From Oidiodendron maius Zn (Eukaryota > Ascomycota > Leotiomycetes > Myxotrichaceae): 64,000 bases of DNA. Position numbers and translations under genes: made by a program. Below, in pieces: positions 38,749 through 49,782 of the stretch. The DNA is taken from assembly GCA_000827325.1 (NCBI GenBank), contig KN832897.1, positions 124,001 through 188,000 on the forward strand. Direction: 5' to 3'. How positions within the stretch are numbered: position 1 is the first letter of the stretch; each line of letters opens with the position of its first letter. The notes below the pieces were generated by a model. That model saw nothing but the letters and a program-made list of their open reading frames with translations. It searched no databases and was not told the DNA's origin.

Positions 38749-39504
38749 TCATAGTTCGACTAAGGTTGTCCATTCCCTTGATTCAACTCGACCTGTTAAC
38801 CCTATTTCTTTAATTACGTTAAGCCTTGAAGGTATACCACCTTGGGCGTTGGAAATTTCAAAGAAGACCCAGATATAATCGTCTTGACTCGTCTTGAGAT
38901 AATCAGAGACATCTTGCCCAAGACTTTTTCGTACGAGCACCTGAGCCTCCTGAGCCCCTTTGGATTTCTTTGCCTTCTGTCCGATAACACTCCCTTTGCC
39001 TATACCGTTACTATAATCCTTGATAAAATTAAACCAGCTATTATTCTCCAGCGATCCAGTGTCGATAACGAACGAGGTGAAAGTCGTAGCGTTCATAACC
39101 CCATCAAGGTCTGCGGATAACCCAAGCTCGGGGATTACATGTATCACTTCTCGAACTTCGATGTAAGGCTCTAGGCGAGCTAGAAGGCCTGCTGCTGCCC
39201 CTGAGTGTAGAAATTCCAAGTGCTCCTCAACGGTGTGCCAGAGGCCAATCAATGCGAGAAGCTGACCTTCACCGTAGGCAGATGCTGGAGACGAATCAAA
39301 AGTGCTATTGAGAAACCGAAACCCGGACGCGCCTGCTGCTCTGCTAAGGGTTACGAGGCAGTCCCTTAAGACATTGATGAAGTTTGAATCAGTCGGAGAC
39401 GTCTGACTTTTGAGAGATATAACTGCAAACTCAATTATTGGCATAATTTTGATTTTCTGTAGTATATCTGGAAGAGGTAATAGGTCAACGGGCGCAAAAG
39501 GCAA
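38749..39504 (-). CDS. Dimeric alpha/beta-barrel (ABM-like) protein
   Basis: Up to 251 aa, single exon. The second Met (residue 21, 39444) begins PIIEFAVISLK, a normal first strand for fungal stress-responsive/ABM-type barrels, and is the likelier start. The sequence suggests two ferredoxin-like repeats: the first with LLALIGLWHTVEEHLEFLHSG (the W-x-x-x-x-H helix typical of these folds), the second with YIWVFFEISN near residue 215. Such proteins bind small hydrophobic compounds, and some act as monooxygenases or cyclases in polyketide pathways; no cofactor is used and no catalytic residue can be fixed here. An AGCGGCCGCT palindrome lies 280 bp upstream, linking it to the SDR and regulator to its right. 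Confidence 0.6.
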   Translation of the reverse strand: MPFAPVDLLPLPDILQKIKIMPIIEFAVISLKSQTSPTDSNFINVLRDCLVTLSRAAGASGFRFLNSTFDSSPASAYGEGQLLALIGLWHTVEEHLEFLHSGAAAGLLARLEPYIEVREVIHVIPELGLSADLDGVMNATTFTSFVIDTGSLENNSWFNFIKDYSNGIGKGSVIGQKAKKSKGAQEAQVLVRKSLGQDVSDYLKTSQDDYIWVFFEISNAQGGIPSRLNVIKEIGLTGRVESREWTTLVEL

Positions 39505-40303
39505 AGCTTGCCGAATCTCGGCTCTAAGCTGGAAGAGGGCTTGGATGGTTATCTTGATTGCTGATAAAGAGGTCAGGTCAAGTTTATGGTAAAATAGGTA
39601 GGCTATGATATCTTGCGAAATTCCTGCTTGGCTATATAGCGGTGAGCCAGGTCTAATTTCGGTAAGCCATTATATTATAAACCCTGGCAGGAGAAAGCTA
39701 TTTGTAATACGTCTTACAGGTTGGAAGGATGTTGCTTAACATGTACCGGTTTCTGTCAGCACCAAGACACAGCAGCGGGCTATAGCGGCCGCTTTAAGTA
39801 ACTATAAAAACAAAAGTTGCTAGGGGCATCCCCATTTAGAGATTACAGCAATGTAGGCCCACTTTAATCCCGCTTACTACATACTAAGGAAACATACATT
39901 AAGACTACTGGCTGACATTGTTGAGAAGGCCAAGACCATCAAAGAATTGAATTTCTTGCGAGATCTGTAAACTAACGAATTAGGGATGCTAAGACCTTGA
40001 TCTTGCTTAAGGGTGATAAACTGACTCGAAATAGCCAGTCAATATATACTTTTTCGTGCCTCATGCCACTAGAGTAAGTGAATCTCTCAACCATTAGTAA
40101 TCACTATGGTATCCCACTCCATCACATTAATACTCCATCCAGAGAAGTTCCCCGTACACACGGCACTCATTATCTCGGGTAATGATATCAACAACCTGGG
40201 CAGTTCCGCTCTCAAAAACCGGGATCTGCGCAGGCGTCACCTGTCGTAGCCTATTTAACAACCGGGTATGAAGCCATTGTCGATGTAAATTGTAAGATTT
40301 ATA
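39505..40303. other. Promoter of the barrel gene and SDR terminator region
   Basis: No ORF with family features; holds the palindrome at 39784. Confidence 0.35.
39784..39793. promoter_or_regulatory. CGG-CCG palindrome A (AGCGGCCGCT)
   Basis: Zero-spaced inverted CGG triplets, the kind of site Zn2Cys6 dimers bind. 280 bp upstream of the barrel gene's first ATG. Confidence 0.5.
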
Positions 40304-41059
40304 TTACAGAAGACCACCACCATTAGTGCTAACAGCACTACCTGTCGCATTCGTATCCTTCATAAGATATATATATGCCTCGGCCGCTTCCTCAGCTGTG
40401 GCAACCCTACCCATAAACGAATTCTTCGCATATTCAGCAATAGCCGTTTCTCGATTCGGCCCCCACAGCTCGGTGTCAACAGCACCATGGATCACGAGGT
40501 TCACCCTAATAGGCTTTAGATCTACTGCAAGATTACGTGCCATGGCGCTTAAACCGGAAGCGTAAGAGCCCACAACTGACCAGCCAGCTACAGGCTTCTG
40601 TGAAATGAATCCGCTTGTTAGAATGAGCGAGGAGGAATAGTGGTTGCCCAGGAAACGTGGAGCAAGTTTAGCGACAATTAGAGGGGCGACGAAGCGTACT
40701 CTACCAGCTTCGTGGATCAGATTGACGTCAATGTCCTTGAGAGACTGTACACGAAGTTGATCACCAGCAGAGAAGATAATGTGATCAAAGAGGACGTTAT
40801 CGTGGGCAGCAGATGCTTCTAACAAAGCCTTTTCGAGATCAGATTCAACGTTCTCTGTTTTGAGATTACAAGTATGACCTGATATTTTTTGGTCTGGAAA
40901 CTCTTTCGTCAGTCTATCAACTGCCGTGGCGATGCGGTCGGGACTTGAAGAGACGATAGCGACATGGACGCCGGCCTTCAACGAAAGTTGGGCAACTGCA
41001 AAGCCAATTCCTGAGGACCCGCCAATGATGACAATAGACTGTTTGTAAATGCAAGGCAT
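40304..41059 (-). CDS. Short-chain dehydrogenase/reductase with altered YxxxK motif
   Basis: 251 aa, single exon, classical SDR size. The cofactor motif GGSSGIG is at residues 13-19; an Asn-Leu pair in HTCNLKTENV replaces the usual D-x strand; FSAGDQL stands in the NNAG position. The Ser of LTSGFIS is present. The active site reads YASGL instead of Y-x-x-x-K, so the catalytic Lys is replaced by Leu. Several fungal secondary-metabolite SDRs are known to deviate at this tetrad and to catalyse non-redox steps, so normal carbonyl reduction should not be assumed. The rest of the fold (NLAVDLKPIRVNLVIHGAV) is intact, with no sign of decay. A GAGCGGCCGCTC palindrome lies 251 bp upstream. Confidence 0.85.
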   Translation of the reverse strand: MPCIYKQSIVIIGGSSGIGFAVAQLSLKAGVHVAIVSSSPDRIATAVDRLTKEFPDQKISGHTCNLKTENVESDLEKALLEASAAHDNVLFDHIIFSAGDQLRVQSLKDIDVNLIHEAGRVRFVAPLIVAKLAPRFLGNHYSSSLILTSGFISQKPVAGWSVVGSYASGLSAMARNLAVDLKPIRVNLVIHGAVDTELWGPNRETAIAEYAKNSFMGRVATAEEAAEAYIYLMKDTNATGSAVSTNGGGLL

Positions 41060-41309
41060 CGTATATGCTCTTATTAGAGAAGGATAATACGTCCAAATGG
41101 AGCTATTTCTGAAGTCTTAGGCACAAGAATGAGGTACTGGGATAGAGTTGAAGAGCCTGAAACTGACGAAAAATAAATATTAATCGAGGATGGCAACCAG
41201 TGGGTTTAATATATAGTTCTAGTGGACTTCCCTTCTGCTTCATAAGTACTCAATCCGTATAAGTACTTAACCCCTTAGTCATCTATGGCCCTTCTCCCGC
41301 AGCGGACGT

Positions 41310-41321
41310 GAGCGGCCGCTC
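41310..41321. promoter_or_regulatory. CGG-CCG palindrome B (GAGCGGCCGCTC)
   Basis: Perfect 12-bp palindrome, 251 bp upstream of the SDR start; a further CGG (AGCGGACG) lies just left of it. Confidence 0.55.
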
Positions 41322-42161
41322 TTGACTTAGTTACGTAGATACCGAAGACCGAGCCGCGCAACCGTAACAATGGAAAGCACAAACACATTCTCTCTGGTTT
41401 TATAAACTATTGGAATGGCTTGTATGCGACGCTAGCTGGCTGCTAGTCAAAGTAAGGCGTATGGACTTTCTTGAGTTGCGCTGTTTTATCGTCGATTTTT
41501 CATGCAAGGATGATTAAGCTAGAGTAGCACTAGGTAATATTCCAGCCGAAAGGTATGAAAGGAGGATGAGGAGCAAAGCATACGATTCAGAGAAGGGTTG
41601 AGTGTTACAATAAATTGCAGTTGTATTAATCAATGATCGTCGCAACATTGCAGCTCTATTGTTAGTTCTGTTCACAGATCTAACTCTGCGGCTGTGAACG
41701 AGGTTGGAAAATCCAGTAAGCGCCTTCTAAATCCAATTTCAGTCGAATATCGAAAGAGACCATATACTAAGGGTTATTAATCGGTTGGCTATAGCAAGTG
41801 GAGATGCCAGGAGTTCGCCAGGACGAGACTTGACAGCTGCCACTAAGATGCTGGCGACGCTGGTCTCCCCGAAGCGTTTCAAGAATAAGATGAACGAGAT
41901 ATGCACATTTCGATCTCGAACAAAGTATTCATCTTCGATTCGCTTTAATATATAGCAGTATACCTCAAGAAGACAAACATCAAACATTTCACCACGTGGC
42001 GAGCGACTCGAGATCAGGCCGAACACCATCTCAAGGGTTCAATCGCTGTGGAGTCATCATCTGCATAACAATCAAATTCCCTCTATCTTAATAAGCCCCG
42101 AATAGACAGTTTTACTACCTTAATAGAATATAGTTTAGTATATTTGAAGCTCCAAACACCA
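41322..42161. other. Intergenic, one unassigned short ORF
   Basis: A 96-codon minus-strand frame at 42029-41739 has no family features and may be readthrough of spacer 3' of the regulator gene. Nothing else recognised. Confidence 0.35.
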
Positions 42162-44071
42162 TTAGTTAGTTAACGATCGCTCAACTTCTGTATCCGCGAG
42201 AGCCAGCATCTGTATATATATCTCTAAAGCATCATAGTTAGCAGAAGAGCTCTTAACTAGGAATACAGTCATTACCGGCAACGGTCCATCTTTGACGCGA
42301 TGTTTTAAGACCCGGTCGCAGATCCATCTCCCAGCAGCGAACTTTTCTTCTCCGGTGGAAGCAGCAAGATCAGACAGCCAAATGGCTGCACGATAAATAC
42401 ACTGTAACACGAAAGGGCTAAGCTTATTCGTTGTGAATGCTACTATCTTGTGTTCTAAAGACTGTGCAAAGTCTATGACCTTCAATGACATATCTACCAT
42501 GGTGTTATATGACTGTTTCGAGCAATCTCGCAGGCGAATAGATAGGGCCGGATCAGACGTCTTTTCTAGCCTTACACTAATAGAAGTACACAAGTAGTTC
42601 TTATGAAGCTTCATTAGAGCACTGTATATATCAGTAATATGTAACGAGATTTTATTAAGAGGAAGTACTGTATACCTGAGACAGACGGCTGAAGATACAT
42701 AGGAGTGGTCCGAGTCATCTGCTGCTGTAAGTTCTAGTAGCGCCGAAAGTGCTTGATGTAAAGTGCCAAGTTCATCTAGCATAAAGGCTAGATCTTGATC
42801 TTGATCATCACAGTGCTTAATAACCCGACCTAGTAGATTATAGGCTTGTGCTAGGCGCGCGTAGGGACTGATTACCGCACTCGCTGGCGAAGAAACACAT
42901 AGCCTATTTGGTGCGACTGCAGTCTACAACAAGTTAGAGTTGAAAATATATATATATATATATATATACTTACTCCGCTATCCCAGGTGTCGCTATTTTC
43001 TGGAAGAGGGGTATACTTCTTTGGGTCTTCTGTACAGAGTGGTCGAAACTCTCTGCCTACTGTAACTTGCCTAGTCTTAGTTAGCCCCTGTGTCATGTGA
43101 AGATATAGATATAGTATCATACCTGTCTAACATTACTATGAACCACCATACTCGAATGTGTTCTTCCCAGTTTGCCCATGGCTGAAGAAAATGTGGCGCG
43201 TTGCAATTATGAAACCCGAGAGAGATGCTCTGCCTTGCGCATTGCGCTACTGTTGTATAGGCGGCTGGATAGATACCATGGCCCATTTCATATACTGCTA
43301 TAAGAAGTGATCCCTGTACCGTCATAAGAGACTGTAGACCGGCTAGCTCTAAATCTAGGTTAAACGTTTTAATAGTTTTATAAAAATCAAATATTTCCGC
43401 TCGGCTGCTGGGGTCTGGCGTTCGTAACAACAACTTCATACAAGAAAGAAGAAAAATTGCGTCAGCTTGTATATTACCTCGAGAGCGATTTAGCATCCGT
43501 TGTATACGAATTTTGCTAATTATTGGCATCCAGCCGTGGAAAGACTCAAAGTATTGAAGCGTGAGAAAATGAAGACCCTGAGGATAACTGCATTCTTCCT
43601 TGAGGATATGTTCCATGCTAGGTGGGACAGGTGTCGAGGCCGGCTCAACATTGCCTCGAACATGGGCAAAGAATCTCTCGTCAAGATAAAACAGACTCGA
43701 TGAAATGTCTGCCGCTCTCTGCCTATTGATCTTGCCAACCGTTGTACAAGAAGTGATGACAGCGATCTGAACCGTGTTCTCCGTGTTCTGCACCGCCGTC
43801 CCTCCGCCAATATAATTCTCTAGATCCTCTACTCGTTGATGCAAATGTGCAATTTCAACTTCTGGTTTTGACTGAATGGATCCCGGAATGGGGTAACTGC
43901 ACACTCGGCGGAGACTGCGTAATCGTGTCAGACGGATCTACTGGCTCGGGTCCAAGAACCCTACCGCAAGCATGTTGAGCAACTAGGCAAAACCTTATCG
44001 CACCTCCGTTTGTACTTCTTGCAAAATATGCAGGCGTTCATGGCGGTATCCTCAACTCTACCATCCATCAT
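42162..44071 (-). CDS. Zn2Cys6 transcription factor with fungal-specific middle homology region
   Basis: Nuclear regulator rebuilt from four exons, 44071-43965, 43914-43123, 43070-42974 and 42923-42162, all in phase, about 585 aa. The zinc cluster is canonical: Cys14, 17, 24, 31, 34 and 41, the last Cys lying across intron 1. A short coiled coil follows (EIAHLHQRVEDLENYI). The fungal TF domain is typical (LHFLTLQYFESFHGWMPII, then ARQSISLGFHN and EHIRVWWFIVMLDR). The third intron contains a (TA)n run. Upstream lie five GAGCGGG repeats (44109-44196) and a GAGCGGCCGCTC palindrome (44251), consistent with autoregulation through CGG sites (inference). The start MMDGRVED was chosen because the longer frame upstream runs through those repeats. 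Confidence 0.85.
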
Positions 44072-44108
44072 TAGGATGGCGATGGGGCACAATTCTTTGC
44101 TGTTTGGT

Positions 44109-44196
44109 GAGCGGGCGCGAGCGGGCGTGAAGAGCCGTGAGGAGCCGTGAAGAATCGTGACCAGATTGAGCGGGTGGCCGAGCGGGCGTGAGCGGG
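44109..44196 (+). promoter_or_regulatory. Cluster of five GAGCGGG direct repeats
   Basis: Identical 7-mers start at 44109, 44119, 44168, 44180 and 44190, all on the plus strand, 38-125 bp upstream of the Zn2Cys6 gene's start codon. Each carries the CGG triplet recognised by Zn2Cys6 proteins. GAGCCGTGA is also repeated between them. Confidence 0.55.
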
Positions 44197-44250
44197 GTAA
44201 TGTGGCTGTAATCTCTGGATTCAACTCCGCTGGACTTTATATATCACTCA

Positions 44251-44262
44251 GAGCGGCCGCTC
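44251..44262. promoter_or_regulatory. CGG-CCG palindrome C (GAGCGGCCGCTC)
   Basis: Identical to palindrome B, 180 bp upstream of the Zn2Cys6 start; CCCGCTG follows. Confidence 0.55.
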
Positions 44263-45608
44263 ATGCCCGCTGTACTATTCCCGTGCTGACAAAAAGCGGT
44301 ACACATTAAGCGACTTTCCTCTCACTTACATGGTAGGGTTAGCCACTTGGTAGAGGTAGTACAAATAGCTTCTCGCTTGCTGAGGTTAATATAAGGGTAA
44401 AAATTGCCTTTAAGAAAAGTCTTAACTGAGCTATGGACAGGTTTTAAGGTGTAGCAGAGTGACATGCATTCACTAAGTAAAACGCACTGTTCAGGAGGTA
44501 TCGGAGTTCCGCTGAGGCATCGTTCCGGAATAGGCTTAAGTGGTCGGCATATAGCTAAGAGCGGCAATTTAACTGTACCCTACCAGATACCTGGATTCAG
44601 TCCTCCATATGGCCTTCTCAGTAGAGCGGTGATATCCTGTTGTAGCCCTCTGGTTATTAATGCAGGTAACTGGATGTGGACAAGCGTATAATGCTGACTA
44701 GCGACAGAGATCAGCTAGACAACTTCGTGCTTTCGCGCGATCTCCTATGATTCTCCAAGATGGCCATAACAGTAGAAAGGCTTCCTGATGAGCTGTTGTT
44801 CAGTTACCTGCTGCCCGCGTTCATTGCAAACCTGGTCATATCTTGACCCGTGACTTGGTAAAAGGTACAGAGGCAAACTGCTCACAATTGCTAACTGACA
44901 TGGCTGCACATGCGTCGACAAATCGTTGAAGCGTTGCCTACGTCGATGTTTGACTCCAAACAGAGATTTGCCTCTGAACGGCCATTTATCCTAGTACTAG
45001 CCCCAGGAAGCTATAACTTTATTGTGGCAGCATTTAGTATCCTGTGCTGTGGAGTGGCTTTGCACAATAGGTTAGTATAGATCCGAATTGCTACAATTCA
45101 AAGCGGCTGTGGCTGATGACCCCCGTGTTCCAGCGAGCACCTTGAGTCCAGTAATAAAGCTGCAACGGAAGCAACTTTCGATGAAGAGGGATATTTCCGA
45201 TCCGGCGATTTTGCACGTCTAGTCGGAGATCAGTATGTTCTTGAGGGTCGACCATCCAAAGATTGTACAATACTCCTGCTTTGCACCTCCAGCCAGGTGA
45301 CGCACGTGCTGTCACATATGAATCACACAAATTTAACCGCAATTGAAACCATTGAGAGTGCCAGATCTATACGTGTGGTGCGAATAAGTAAGGATAAATA
45401 AAGCAAGCAAGATTTCAGAGTAGCGCAGAATTAGACAACATCAACGTCATTCTTCCCTAGGAGTTTCCCTAGATGAGGTGACACGACTAGAAAACTACAA
45501 AAAATGACGAAAATAACCAGAGTACGACTTGCCGTACCACAGTAGTCCGCTAGTATAGTAATATATAACGTGTATGCCTCAATTTACTTCATATTCTATA
45601 TAACGCCT
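44263..45608. other. Intergenic region with a possible F-box stub
   Basis: At 44760 (+) a short frame reads MAITVERLPDELLFSYLLPAF and stops after about 28 codons; LPDELL is the F-box opening motif, so this may be the remnant of an F-box gene. Short frames on the minus strand at 44567-44322 and 45342-45091 are unassigned. Confidence 0.3.
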
Positions 45609-47408
45609 TTACATAAATATTGGCAAAACAGTATTGGCGCTCATCAGAGCGTTGATCTTCAGTTGGTAGTCTGTCTCGTCATCTTCACATAAATCATCTT
45701 GTATCCAAGATGCTTCAATCATTTTCCTTATTGACCGTATATTGTCAGTGTCTCGTCTTTTTAAAGCCTTGGAAAAAGTTTCGTGGATAAGGAGCCTTTG
45801 CTCATCTGATCTGGCTTCACACCCAATTCTGAACAGCGGCCATACGCTCTCACAGCATTCAAGCTGTTTGATAATACTAAAAGCGTTTCTGAGGACCCTC
45901 TCTGTTGGCTGAAAGCCCACGCGAGATCTTCGGCCGCCTCGGTAAAGATAAACGAGTCCGGCTAGTCTGTAGAGCTCGGCAACTAGGTCTGTTCGTTTTT
46001 GCTCTCGAGGTGTAGTTGTGGCGAAGTCGTTATGTCGCCGTATTGTTATGAGACGCAGCTCTAGAGAATCTAACTGTTGCTTATGTTCTCCAGACAGGAA
46101 GTTGGGGTGAGATCGAGGCAGCACGGCAGAACAAGTAAGCGAGAGAATATCCAAAAGTTCCAAAGAACAGCCCAGGAAGCTCATGATCTTCGATTCGTCA
46201 GTAACAATAACGCCAACAATTTAGCTAAGATCGCTAGAAAGAGCATACCCGCGATCTATCAGGGATGAGTGAGTAGACATTCCGGAGTTGCAGATCCTCC
46301 GCACACGGCTGACGATACACGCACGACTCGGATTGACGCCAGTGAGATGTGCTGAACTTGGCAAGTATAGTATGGCAAGATAACCAGTCGAGTAGAAGTA
46401 CTTCCTCACTACCTAAAATGCGCGGGAGAGACATTGCTTTCGCAAGTTTAATTGCCCCACACACAAAGAAGGCCCAACCATCGGCAGTATCAGTGCTACT
46501 GGAGATCTATTTATGACTTAGCTGTCTATGCATGTAGGAGAAATCTTCATCTTACCTTATACCAGCCTAATAACAAGCTGGCAGCTAGACAACGCAGATG
46601 CTCACTGAGGCGCATCCCTTCTTTCACTGAAGCTGCGAGCATCGAGATTGCCTTGCTCTTGAATAGAGAGGCTTCTTCGCCCCCGTACAATTTCAACGAC
46701 GACAGTGCAAGAATCCCTTGTAGTACCGCGCTAGATGCCGGTGTTTCATCCATGAGGGCAATTTTCAAGAGTAATTGGGAGATTCTACTGTCGTCTCTAA
46801 ATGGGGCCAACAGGCGCGGCGCCATAGTTGTAACTATTTGATATTAATATGTTGGAATTCACGTTAATCGGAATGGGACAAGCAATCGCGATGACTTACA
46901 ATACGAGAGAAGCATCTGTCCGTCGGCACCGACTCTAGGTATCGGTGATAACTGACCAGGCACATCATTCGACCACACATTAAAGTGCGCCGCTGTTGTT
47001 TGTTAGCAAACTTGCAGGAATGGCGAGCAGCGAGAGATTACGAGAGAGATGCTTCTTCTCTAATTCCACCTGCAAGGTTATGTCCCATCGGGACATATTC
47101 ACAAAGATAGCTCCACCTTCAGGTAATACCTGATTGGGGAGCACGTGGTGACTAGTGATAAATCGGCGGCCGTCCCTTGGCTTCGGCCACGATAGTCGAG
47201 TGGCTAGGCGAGTGCACTCTCTTTTTGACCTTGTGCAATTAATACAAATCGGGAAAGACCTATCACATCGGACTTTGCGATCTGATGCGACGTTAGGAGA
47301 CAAGTTACTTTCGATCAAGGAGATGCCTGAGAGGCTCTATGAAACTCATTGAAGACCTTTGCATGTCCAACAAGCTTGCTGCTTGCTGTCTCGTGATTCG
47401 CCATCCAT
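45609..47408 (-). CDS. Zn2Cys6 transcription factor, DNA-binding domain split by an intron
   Basis: Rebuilt from six exons: 47408-47357, 47281-47042, 46992-46900, 46833-46556, 46506-46249 and 46187-45609. All phases agree and sum to 499 aa. Exon 1 supplies MDGESRDSKQQACWTCK and exon 2 DRKVRCDRSFPICINCTRSK, so the canonical cluster is Cys13, 16, 23, 30, 33 and 40, interrupted by a 75-bp intron. The 49-bp second intron has a CTAAC branch point. Downstream are a fungal TF region (GADGQMLLSYFTTMAPRLL, then SSAVLQGILALSSLKL) and a C-terminal helical part; this is the layout of Zn2Cys6 plus Fungal_trans_2. It lies next to the MFS pump gene, which has its start on the far side, so no shared promoter is evident. 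Confidence 0.82.
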
Positions 47409-47984
47409 TGCACGTGGTTCAAGGCCGAAAATTGTCAAAAGCACGAGGTTCTATATCACCATCACAGACCCGCTGGTGCCTCTCATATGGTCGGGGGAAT
47501 TAGTGCACCAGAGTGATGCGGCACGTCGTCAAGGAGATGAGGTGGCTCGTCGCGCCTACTGTCTCATTACCAATCTCCAGTTTAGTAATCTTGTTCGTGC
47601 CACCTTTTGCCACCACCAGCACCAATTTTCAAAAGGTTTTTTATTATTGGCCGTGTCACCTCCCAGTTATCATCTGCCGTGCTTAACTAACCAGCCTTGA
47701 TGGCAAGGTAATACTATTAACGATCTAGATAAATTGTTATCTAATCCAAGCCGTGTCATCCTATTTCAAGGTCACTTTTTTTATCAGTACATGTCTCCAC
47801 AGACAAGACTATTTGATAGATAGGTATTCCTCGCTTGCAGTAATACACCTCCTTTGTCTACTGACGCAAAATATTAATGATACATGTTCAGAATTCAAAA
47901 TTCACTGCCTCTAAGGGCAGTCAAATATCCCTCCGCCAGTCGCACACAACCATTAGCTGCATATTATGAAGATCAAGACCGGTA

Positions 47985-49782
47985 TTAAGCGGCACTAGCT
48001 ATGGCGTCGACCTTCTTTTCTTTCAGGGAAATAGTCCAATCAACAGCCGCAACCCCTATGATCGAAACTGCAGCTAGTGCTACAGCCGCATACCACGTTT
48101 GAGTGATCGCGTGGTTATATGCAACCAGAACACCTGGCAAATACTGAGAAGCAATAACGTCCCTAAGCGCTGTTGCGCCTGTTGATGAAACAATAGAGGG
48201 CGATAGGCCAGGAACTGCATCCGCCAAGTTCTGCATTAACAGATTTGAAAAGATGGTATCTGAGACAGAAACGAAGATGGCACCTCCCAGAGTCTGTGCA
48301 AAAACCACTAACGCCATCGCAACAGGGATATCAACAGGCGGTACCGCTGCCTGAACGACGACAAAACAGACTTGCATGCCTGCTCCGATCCCCATGCCAT
48401 AAAGAACTTGATATCCAATCCATGCAGCATGGCCACTGTCGACGTGGAAAGTTGTGAGGAGGCCGACACCGACGGAAGAAACTACAGATGAGAATAATAA
48501 AAATGGGCCATAGTAGCCAGAAGCGGTGATGCCACCCCCGGAAATGAAGGTGCAGATGATGACTGCAAGGACCATCGGGATGTTCATAACGCCTGATTTA
48601 ATAGGGGAGGCGCCTTTAATTGCCTGGAACCAAATTGGGATCTTCAAAAGAGTATCATTAGCAGTGGAATTTGGATTGGAGCAGGGAAGAAACTCACAAA
48701 GTATACAACGACAAAGAACGATGCGCCGAGCGTGATATTGAAAATGACAGAACCCCACACGTTGCGGACCTTAAAGATCCTTGGAGGCACTGTCGCATTC
48801 TCCCCTTTCCAAAGTTGGACCAGGACAAATCCGGCAAAGAGTACACCAAATAAAACAAAAAGGACGACGACCCTCGCATTGGCCCAATGATATTTTGAGC
48901 CTCCAAATTGCAGCGCCAGTAGCAGGCAAACTATTGATGGTACGAATAATAGAGTGCCAAAAGCATCGAACTGGTTTAATTGTGCCCGCCATCCAGATTT
49001 TGGTTTCGCTGTCCTCCCCGGGGACTGATAGAAGAACACAATAAAGAACACTGTTACGCCACCAATAGGCAAATTAAGATAGAAGCACCATCTCCAAGTA
49101 GCTTTATCCGTGAGAGCGCCCCCTATCAGTGGCGCAACGACAGAAGCAATGCCAAACATAGCGCCAATGAGAGACGTGTAGGTAGGGCGTTGGCGTAGAG
49201 GAACCGTTTTCGAAATGATAAGCATTGCGCCGGAGAAGATACCGGCGCCACCGAGGCCAGCAATTGCACGACCGACAATGAGAGCTGTAGAGTTGGGTGC
49301 GACACCACAAACAAGTGATCCGAGCTCGAATATAAACAAGGCAATCAGATACACCAATTTAATGTCGTAAAATGTATAGAGCTTGCCGTATATCAGCTGG
49401 GGAGCGCAGCCGGCAAGTAGGTATGCCGAAGCATACCATCCGACATCATCCAGGGCGTGGAACTCGTCCGTGATGCGAGGAATGGCAGTCGCTATGATCG
49501 TGTTGTCGAGAGAGAAGCACAGAACTGACAAGCAGAGAGCAATCTATTGGTTGATGTTATTAGGAAGGCTCTTCGAAGTGTCAAAATAACAGGAGTACGA
49601 ACTGTGATAATGGCAAGTCGGGGTCCATGTGGATAGTCGGCAGACTCATCCTCCTTTGGTGTCGTCTCAACAGGCTCAGATGACACCACTGCTTCCCCAT
49701 CGCTCTTTAAATCAGCTTCCAGTGGTTTCTCATCTAAATCAGTCTTTCCTGAGGCTGTGCATAGGTCTTTTCGGTCGTTCAT
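47985..49782 (-). CDS. DHA14 MFS efflux pump (14 TM)
   Basis: Plasma-membrane drug/proton antiporter of the fungal toxin-efflux group (AflT/MfsA-like). Exons 49782-49603, 49543-48698 and 48641-47985 are in phase, giving about 560 aa. A 60-residue acidic cytosolic N-terminus precedes the first helix (SVLCFSLDNTIIATAIPRI, with the D-x-T-I-V/I-A-T-A-x-P family motif). The loop GKLYTFYDIKLVYL corresponds to motif A and WRWCFYLNLPIGG is diagnostic for DHA14. Some 14 hydrophobic segments can be counted and the C-terminus is Lys-rich. Such pumps export secondary metabolites or give self-protection. TTTGCGA-type motifs and a tandem repeat occupy the upstream region shared with the SDR at 50444. Confidence 0.93.

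Noticed and set aside
42162-44224. Zn2Cys6 gene as a frameshifted pseudogene
   Set aside because: Four exons with consensus splice sites restore one 585-aa protein; no lesion is needed.
45091-45342. 83-codon minus-strand frame as a gene
   Set aside because: No motif, no conserved neighbours; likely chance.
48245-49198. Several plus-strand frames of 60-90 codons
   Set aside because: Lie inside the MFS exons on the other strand and show no family features.
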